A stretch of 64,000 bases of DNA, taken from assembly GCA_021234155.1 (NCBI GenBank), contig JAJEKV010000299.1:62001-126000 (forward strand). The letters are read 5' to 3'. Within the stretch, counting starts at the first letter, position 1. Each line of letters opens with the position of its first letter. A program made the translations under genes and the position numbers. Below are positions 58,036-64,000 of the stretch, in pieces. Source of the DNA: Isoetes taiwanensis. Taxonomy: Eukaryota > Streptophyta > Lycopodiopsida > Isoetales > Isoetaceae. Below the pieces are notes generated by a model, which was not told where the DNA came from, did not search any database, and worked only from the letters and a program-made list of their open reading frames with translations.

Positions 58036-59682
58036 CTAAGGGGCTATTTCATCCTGTAGAATTTCTTTGTAAACTACATTTGGAGTGAACCTCCTTTTGT
58101 TTTTTAGCAGTGCTCCTTGTCTTGAGGTTTCTTGAATGTATACCTTCACTCCGTGTTGTGTGGTGCACCTTGAGAATGTGACATAGAGCTGGCCGTGTGC
58201 GAATACTGGAGTTGGTAGGTAGATGCCAACGGAGGTCATTGACTGTCCTTGCGACTTGTTTATGGTCATCGAGAATGCAAGTCGCACGGGGAACTGTCTT
58301 CGCTTGAAGGGGAGGAGGTCGTTATCTGATGGCTCCAGTGTTATCCTTGGTATGAGGACCCGTGTTCCTTTGTAGGTGCTAGTGATTATTTCTGCATCTA
58401 TGATTCTTGGGTGCGCTTTGATTACACGGAGGCGGGTGCCATTGCAGAACCAGCCTTTGGGTTCATGTTTCTGAGTAGGATGATGATGGCACCATCCTTG
58501 ATGTGTAACTTATGCGGTGGCATGCCAGAAGGAGTCAGGTGGTTGATGAACTCAATTGAGAAATCCCTTGTAGCATCTTCGCCTTCTGCAATGATGGCAT
58601 CTATACTCGTGTACGTATGGAGTTGTCCATTCAAGCTTAGAAGGATCTTATTGTTGATTCTCAGCGTGTCTTCATTCTTTGGAGTCAAGATGGCCTTGTC
58701 ATACAGTAGGTGCACATTTGCCTCTGTTATTTCCTTGCCGAAGATGCTGTCAATCAAGTCGTCTTCTACCAAGCATTCTTCGGGTATCTCAACCAAGTCG
58801 CGATCGAGTCCTGACTCATTGTTCATCCGTTCCCCATTACCGAGTCGTAGCAGCCAATTTGAGAAGATTTGCTCGTCTTTTCCGACCCGCATATTTTGTC
58901 TTGGCTTGTGGGTTTTGAAATTAATCCACAACGGGTTTCTCTTGACACACTTCGAGATGATTGCTGTCTTTGTTGCACGCTTGATCACGGGCAATTGTTG
59001 TCGAAAATCGCCATCGGTGAGCAATAACATTCCTCCAAACGGCCTGTCATCTTGGCGTATCTCGCGTAGAACCCTGTCGATGGTAGTGAGTGCTTGCGTA
59101 TGTGTCATCCCCATTTCGTCCCATACCATGATGCTTGCCTTTCTAAGTACCTCTGCTTGTTGGCTTGTTGCACGTAGTGCAGATATTGCCTCTTGTGTGA
59201 GGTTGAGAGGTAACTTGAACGTCGAATGAACTATTTGTGCTCCCTTCAAGAGGAGGCTGGCAATGCTTGTCCAAACTATTGATACAACACCCATGCCGCA
59301 TCCTCTTAGTATGCTGATCAGAACTATTGAAGACGAATGTCTTGTCTGTGCCTCCTGGGCCGTCCACATTGATACATGGGGCTTGATGCTGGCTGATTGC
59401 ATCGAGGATAATGTCGGCTATGTGTTTCTGCTCCTTGTTGAGCTTTCCATAGTTTTCTTGCCCTTCTTTCAACTCCTTTTCTGCATCGAAGGTGGGTTCA
59501 TTTGGGAGATTGCCTAGAATGTCTATCCGTGGTTCTGGCAGTCCAAGTTGCTGGCATGTGCAGCTACTCATCTGGAAGATGCCGTCGATGTCCTTTAGTG
59601 CGTGGTTATAAGCCTGTTCTTGTGCCATCTTCTGTTGGTAGTCTTCTGTCAAGCTGTCCTTAAAGAGTTCCCATAGCTGCAT
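58036..59682 (-). pseudogene. Helitron PIF1-like helicase
   Basis: Motifs in order on the minus strand: Walker A GPGGTDKTF (Gly to Asp change before Lys), Walker B IMVWDEMGMTH, motif LLLTDGDFRQQLPV, then MTINKSQGQSM and VGIYLPTPVFAHGQLYVTFS near the end. Frames 59,682-59,143, 59,402-58,422 and 58,287-58,036 overlap, with frameshifts near 59,350 and 58,440. Known role: DNA unwinding during rolling-circle transposition. Non-functional here. Confidence 0.85.
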
Positions 59683-59733
59683 TGGATCTTGTGGGTCATT
59701 GTATAGGCAAATGAATGCGAATGTCTGGCATAG

Positions 59734-61683
59734 CTACACAGGCACCTGGAAGAGGCTCGCGTCTTCGAGCGTTTTCTCCCACTCGGCGTCGTCTTCCAGT
59801 AAGCCGAGCTCTTTGGCAGCTTCCTTGAAAGTCGAACATAGTTTTCCATTAACATTGCGCATGTCTTCGAAGCTGGTAGCGCCCTTGATATGTAGCAACA
59901 GGAGACGGAGGTAGTAGCGGTCACCGTCCTTAGGGCTCACATTGTACATCCGTGTGATAAGCTTGAATTTCCCCTTCCTGCTTTTCCAGCCAGACTGGCG
60001 TGTGAACTTATAATACTGTGGGATCTCTGGATAAGTGTACTGATGTGCATTTGGGTCGTTCCTATTTAGCTCAAACCATATTAACAGCATTGTTTGTTTC
60101 TGCATCTCTCGTTCGATGGCTTCTCTTTCGTGGCCTTCTTGATAGTAGATGGCTGGGTTGTTAGGCAGGTGAACAGGTAGCCTATATATTGAATGAGAGT
60201 TGCCATGCATCTTGAAGCCGAATAGCCTCCACATGGCTTCAGGTGCAGATACATATCTCGTGTCAAGGTATTGCTTGATCTCGTCCCAATTGAATGTGGA
60301 TGTGGGTTCATCTGTTGGCTCTACAGTGACCTTTATAGATGCTCGATCATGCCCTTTGTGGATATACTTGTAGATGTACTTGACGCTGCCGACACTGAAA
60401 CATTGCTCCACATTGATATGTGGAGTTAGCCATCGATTGTGGGGTACTATCCACCTATTGTCAATAGGCGTGTCACCCCTCATAAAGTGGCTTGTGTCTC
60501 GTCTTCTATACTCTGGATAGCCATTTGTGTTGACTCTAGTGTGCTCATTAAATGGTTTTGGAAATCCCTTTGTGCATTCCTTTGTCGAGCTTCCTTCCTT
60601 GACTTCCATGCAAGGAGCTTTAGGGTTGAGTGGGCCATATGGTCCATGGACCATATGCTTGATGAAAATCTCTCGCAGATTAGGGTTTTCTAGACATGGC
60701 ATCTCAGCACTCGTGATGCTGTCAATGGCATCGCTATCCCGAATTTTGTCTTCTTGCTCGAGAATCATGAGGAGGTGGCAATGTGGAAGCCCTCGCTTCT
60801 GAAACTCTATTGTGTACGTGTGCGCCTTCACCTTGCCCAAGATATCGTTATCAAAGAGGTCGTGGAAGAACGCCTTGAGCTTTGTGTGATATACGCGTGC
60901 AATCAAGTCGGGCCTATCATGTGGCTGTTGTCCATGGAGCAGATTGTGTCTAATCTCTATCCAATTTGAGTTGCAGGTAAATGTCACAAAATGTCTGCTT
61001 TGCCAAATCTTCGTATCAAAGCCATTGAGTCCTGGTAGTTTTGTTGCATTGCTCTTGGACTCCCATTGAACGAAGAAGGCACGATGACCAGCTTGCCAGA
61101 TCTTAAGCCTCTTCGCTCTGCTTCATGGTCTACGTAGTCGATGAGGCCTTGATACAGCTCAACTCGTAGCTTCCTTTGGTTTTGCCTGATCCAGTTCAGC
61201 CTCCACTCTCGAGTAGATGTCCACAATGAATTGTTGCGTTAGCTTGCCTGCACAAAGCAGTGGATTGCAAGTTGGGCTCCTTATTTCCAGCCGATAATTG
61301 TAGAATTGAAGCACACTTATATTTTCCTGCTTCTTTGAAGATGTTGAACCAAAAGATGTTTTTGCCTTCTTCATTCCTATTTTCCAGCCCTGATCACCAT
61401 TCGGAAAGAGAATGGGATAAACCAAGGGATCAATATTTGGGTCTGTGATTTGGATCTTCTTGAGACCGCCACCCTTTTGGTGTATGCGGATGTCTCTATC
61501 AAATGGCGGTTCACCATCTGGGTTTACAAATATAATTGCAACTTCGTTTGAGTATGATGGGTTGTACCTCTTATGGTCTAGGCTCTGGTCAGTGTTAAAG
61601 TACATCCTAATATCCATTACACCTTCGCCCGAACGTTGTGCCTGATCTTCTACCTCATGCATCATCATTGCGCAGCTCAACAT
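59734..61683 (-). pseudogene. Helitron Rep (HUH nuclease) domain
   Basis: Frame 60,987-59,734 has the HUH motif RGLPHCHLLMILEQEDKI and the two-Tyr motif VKYIYKYIHKGHDRA. Upstream frames 61,683-61,159 and 61,226-60,984 hold the usual N-terminal Helitron_like_N part (DPLVYPILFPNGDQGW). HUH and Tyr residues are intact, but two frame breaks separate the pieces. Confidence 0.85.
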
Positions 61684-62593
61684 CTAGTTCTTTGAGGAGA
61701 TGGTTGTCACAATTTGCATTCTGGGGGTTTTGAACTCGTGTTTCATGGGCGCAGTCGGCATCCAGAATATAAAGTTGGGAGTACGTTGCAGCTTGAGAAT
61801 CATCAGAATAAGCTGGCCCTACTCTATGATAAGTTTGCCCTTGGATCTTGAAACAGTACAGGCCATGGCCTTCGAACTGCTCGATATGTGCACCAAAGGA
61901 AGCAAAGGCCAGTGCACTATTGTAGGTCCTGATGTGCTGGTATAAATTATTGGCTTTTGGGTGTTGGCAGCTTAGTAACATCTGAATGAGATGGGGCATT
62001 GGTTGTAGAGGCTCCAACTTGATTTGCCCATCGTGACAACAGTTTGTACCATCATCCTTGAATGCTAATGCCCCACAATGCATGCATTCCTTGTTAAATG
62101 GCCCACAATGGTGTCGTTCGATCTGTGTGTTTTCAATAGTCCTTGCTACTCTGTATGTAGAAGGCTGGGCTCTCAATTGACGTTGATATTGTGCGAGTTC
62201 ATCAAATCTTTGTTGTTGTTCCTCTTTTGTTTCTGTTGCAGCAACGCGAGCACGCTTTTCACGTCGATGTCTGGCAAGTTCGGCCAATCTTTGTTGATTC
62301 TCCTCTACAGTTTCTGTGGCAGCTCTTTGGCGTCTTTTATCACGTTTTTGTTGTGCATTTACTGCCAATCTTTGCAATCGATGTTCTTCTATTTCTATAG
62401 TATCACGTTGCAACTTTCTTCTCTTGTAATTCTCTCTTTGTTTCCCCAATCGAATTTCACGTTCTTGAGCTGTCTCTGCGGCACGCTTCTTCCTGTACCT
62501 ATCTCTCGAAGTTGCAAGCCTTCTTTCTTCATCGTTCATGGCTGCAAGCCTTCTTTCTTGAATAACTGTAGCTTTGTTTTTTCTATAAGTCAT
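61655..62593 (-). pseudogene. Helitron N-terminal region with Arg/Glu-rich repeats
   Basis: 312-aa frame starting MTYRKNKATVIQERRLAAMN. Residues 1-145 are charged heptad-like repeats ((A)ATETxEExQQR), likely coiled coil. A Cys/His cluster follows (HHCGPFNKECMHCGALAF, NCCHDGQIKLEPLQP), as in plant Helitron proteins before the Rep domain. It ends at a stop where the next frame begins. Confidence 0.8.
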
Positions 62594-62650
62594 TTTAGGT
62601 CATTTATAAACCTAGGAAAAGGTCTAAAAGGCCATTTGTCAAAAGGTCAC

Positions 62651-63305
62651 CTTTAAAAAAGGGCAAATTACGTTATTGTGATTATGCCATTTCCGAAAAA
62701 GGCAAAAAGGCCTTTTCTTGCAAGTCATTAAGGCCATTTTTGAAAGGGCAAAGGGAGTTTTTCCCTCCTGTTGTAAAGCCATTTTTGAGATGTGGGTTTG
62801 GAGTTTGACATTTACCATATTAAATCAAATTAATGATCTTGTATGATCTTAAATCATATTAAACCGAATGTTTTGTGGCTATGTGGGACAACAAATGTCT
62901 ACCCCAATCTGAATACGCCCGTTTCAACAGGTGCAACCATTGGTGTCTGCTAATGGGCACAAATTCAAAAGTGGTTTGGGTTGATTCCAATGTTCTCAAA
63001 TGTTGGTTCAGATGCTGGATAACATGGGGCCAGAACTGCAAGGGAAAATAATATATCATCAGTAGGGCTAATCCTTCAAAAGGAATGGAGAAGATTGACA
63101 TATTACCTGGTCATAGCATCCTTGAGCACGCTTAAAAATAGAGGCATGAGTAGCCGGGTATGGAATCAAATTTGGGATACCTTGCAAATGAAAGCTCCAT
63201 TTTGTCAAGAGGAGCATCACGTTCAAAAGCTTAAGTAAAGACTTAGAATTAATGCTAGGCATAAAACTTCCAAATTCATGGCCTAAATAGGCCAACTATG
63301 ATAAA
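62651..63305. other. No gene recognised; Helitron left arm
   Basis: Repeated AAGGCCATTTTTGAAAGGGC-like words near 62,600-62,790 suggest Helitron subterminal sequence. No supported gene before the lipase remnant. Confidence 0.35.
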
Positions 63306-63311
63306 ATTCAT

Positions 63312-63939
63312 TTGCTGTTCAATTTTATAGCAGAGTCTACATCAGAGCATAAAATTGGAACTTTAGGAAGAAGAGATATTGTTATTGTATTGAGAGACAC
63401 AGTGGTAGGATACAATCTGTCTTTAGATAATATTGATAAAAGGAAATTTTCATCAGGCTGTAAGATCAAGTTTCGAAAGGGATTATATCATCTATACTTC
63501 TAAAAAAGGTTCCAGCAGATTTAACAGAATCAGTGCCAAGGCGCAGCTACTATGGAAAATCCATAGACTAATGGATAAATACAAAGATGAAGAACTTACT
63601 ATCACTGTTGCAGGACATCGCCTTGGAGGTGCTTTGGCACTTGTAAGTGCTTATGATATTGCAGAGTCTGGACTTAACAAAGAATGCAAAATGGTTCTTT
63701 CTTCTGCATACAGAGAGGAAAAAGTTGGAAACTATGACAGATTGGACAACATATTTGAGCCAATTTTAACAGAAACAGGGAATGATGATAAAGTACCTAT
63801 TACAGTTTTCTCATATGCAGCACCAAAATTGGGAAACGATGGTTTGAATCACAGTTGCAAAGAACTTGGGCTCCATTCTACAGGGAACAACTCTATTTTG
63901 CAGGAAACAAAATATAAATTACCATCGTTCCATCTATAA
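63312..63939 (+). pseudogene. Class 3 lipase / phospholipase A1-I-like pseudogene
   Basis: Plus strand. First frame: KIGTLGRRDIVIVLRDTVVG. After a frame change, YTSKKGSSRFNRISAKAQL, IHRLMDKYKDEELTITVAGH, RLGGALALVSAYDIAESGLN, VPITVFSYAAPKLGNDGLNH and a stop at 63,939. In this family the nucleophile elbow is GHSLGG; here it is GHRLGG (Arg codon at 63,619-63,621), so the serine is lost. About 60 residues between the two halves and everything after the last strand, including the catalytic His, are missing. Known role of intact members: plastid galactolipid/phospholipid hydrolysis for oxylipin synthesis. This copy is dead. Confidence 0.85.
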
Positions 63940-64000
63940 GTTGAAAAAAGCATCAATATCAAATCCTACATTATAATATCAAAGCCATTGCATCTTTTTA

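Larger units (their letters stand above)
57865..62650 (-). mobile_element. Helitron, degenerate autonomous type
   Basis: Minus-strand rolling-circle transposon. The 3' terminus is well formed: GCCCA-7 nt-TGGGC hairpin (57,876-57,892), 7-nt spacer, CTAG at 57,865-57,868, followed by T. The Rep and PIF1-like helicase coding is split by frameshifts. The 5' TC end could not be placed; it lies above 62,593. Confidence 0.85.

Noticed and set aside
58411-59229. 272-aa plus-strand frame
   Set aside because: Antisense shadow of the Helitron helicase, whose motifs are on the minus strand.
62078-62656. 192-aa Cys/Phe/Leu-rich plus-strand frame
   Set aside because: Antisense of the charged Helitron N-terminal repeats.

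Overview
The window is nuclear DNA of a land plant with a large, repeat-rich genome. Evidence: spliced TRICHOME BIREFRINGENCE-LIKE (TBL) genes with GT-AG introns, a two-exon LEA gene, plant-type Ty1/copia, Ty3/gypsy, hAT, Helitron and non-LTR elements, MITEs, and long AT-rich stretches without genes. I cannot name the species. One reverse-transcriptase remnant (YADD, RQGCPL...TLFGLYID) reminds me of non-LTR elements of ferns and other non-angiosperms, but this is a weak hint only.

Layout. 0-11 kb: small repeats, an unrecognised 160-aa reading frame, a clustered palindromic word, a broken FCP1-like phosphatase gene, a polypyrimidine tract and a reverse-transcriptase remnant. 11.4-13.0 kb: an intact four-exon TBL gene (+). 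13.8-16.9 kb: a gypsy LTR and integrase remnant, then an intronless TBL pseudogene. 17.9-20.95 kb: one LINE nested tail-to-tail inside another, both with target-site duplications. 21-30 kb: tandem repeats, a C2-domain pseudogene, a PIF/Harbinger-type MITE, other foldback elements and a miRNA-precursor-like hairpin. 30.2-31.8 kb: a second intact four-exon TBL gene on the opposite strand. 33.4-38 kb: another LINE end, a dispersed repeat, an unrecognised acidic gene and an aspartyl-protease fragment. 38.7-40.3 kb: a solo LTR with a 5-bp duplication.

41.4-49.4 kb: a hAT transposase gene split by a 5.5-kb copia element. The copia element has two 624-bp LTRs, a GTATG duplication, an initiator-Met primer site and a polypurine tract. 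51-52 kb: a LEA gene (-) whose promoter carries ABRE/DRE-like cores and a cluster of CGCG palindromes. 53.9-57.6 kb: a 1.75-kb tandem duplication carrying an unrecognised coding exon. 57.9-62.6 kb: a degenerate Helitron (Rep/helicase, minus strand) with a good 3' terminus. 63.3-63.9 kb: a class 3 lipase (phospholipase A1-like) pseudogene with the catalytic serine replaced.

The genes most likely to be functional are the two TBL O-acetyltransferase-like genes and the LEA gene. Nearly everything else is mobile DNA or its debris. The strongest structural results are the nested insertions with recognisable target-site duplications. The least explained signal is a repeated 13-bp near-palindrome, CACGCCAGGCGTG-like, found about ten times in 2.2 kb.
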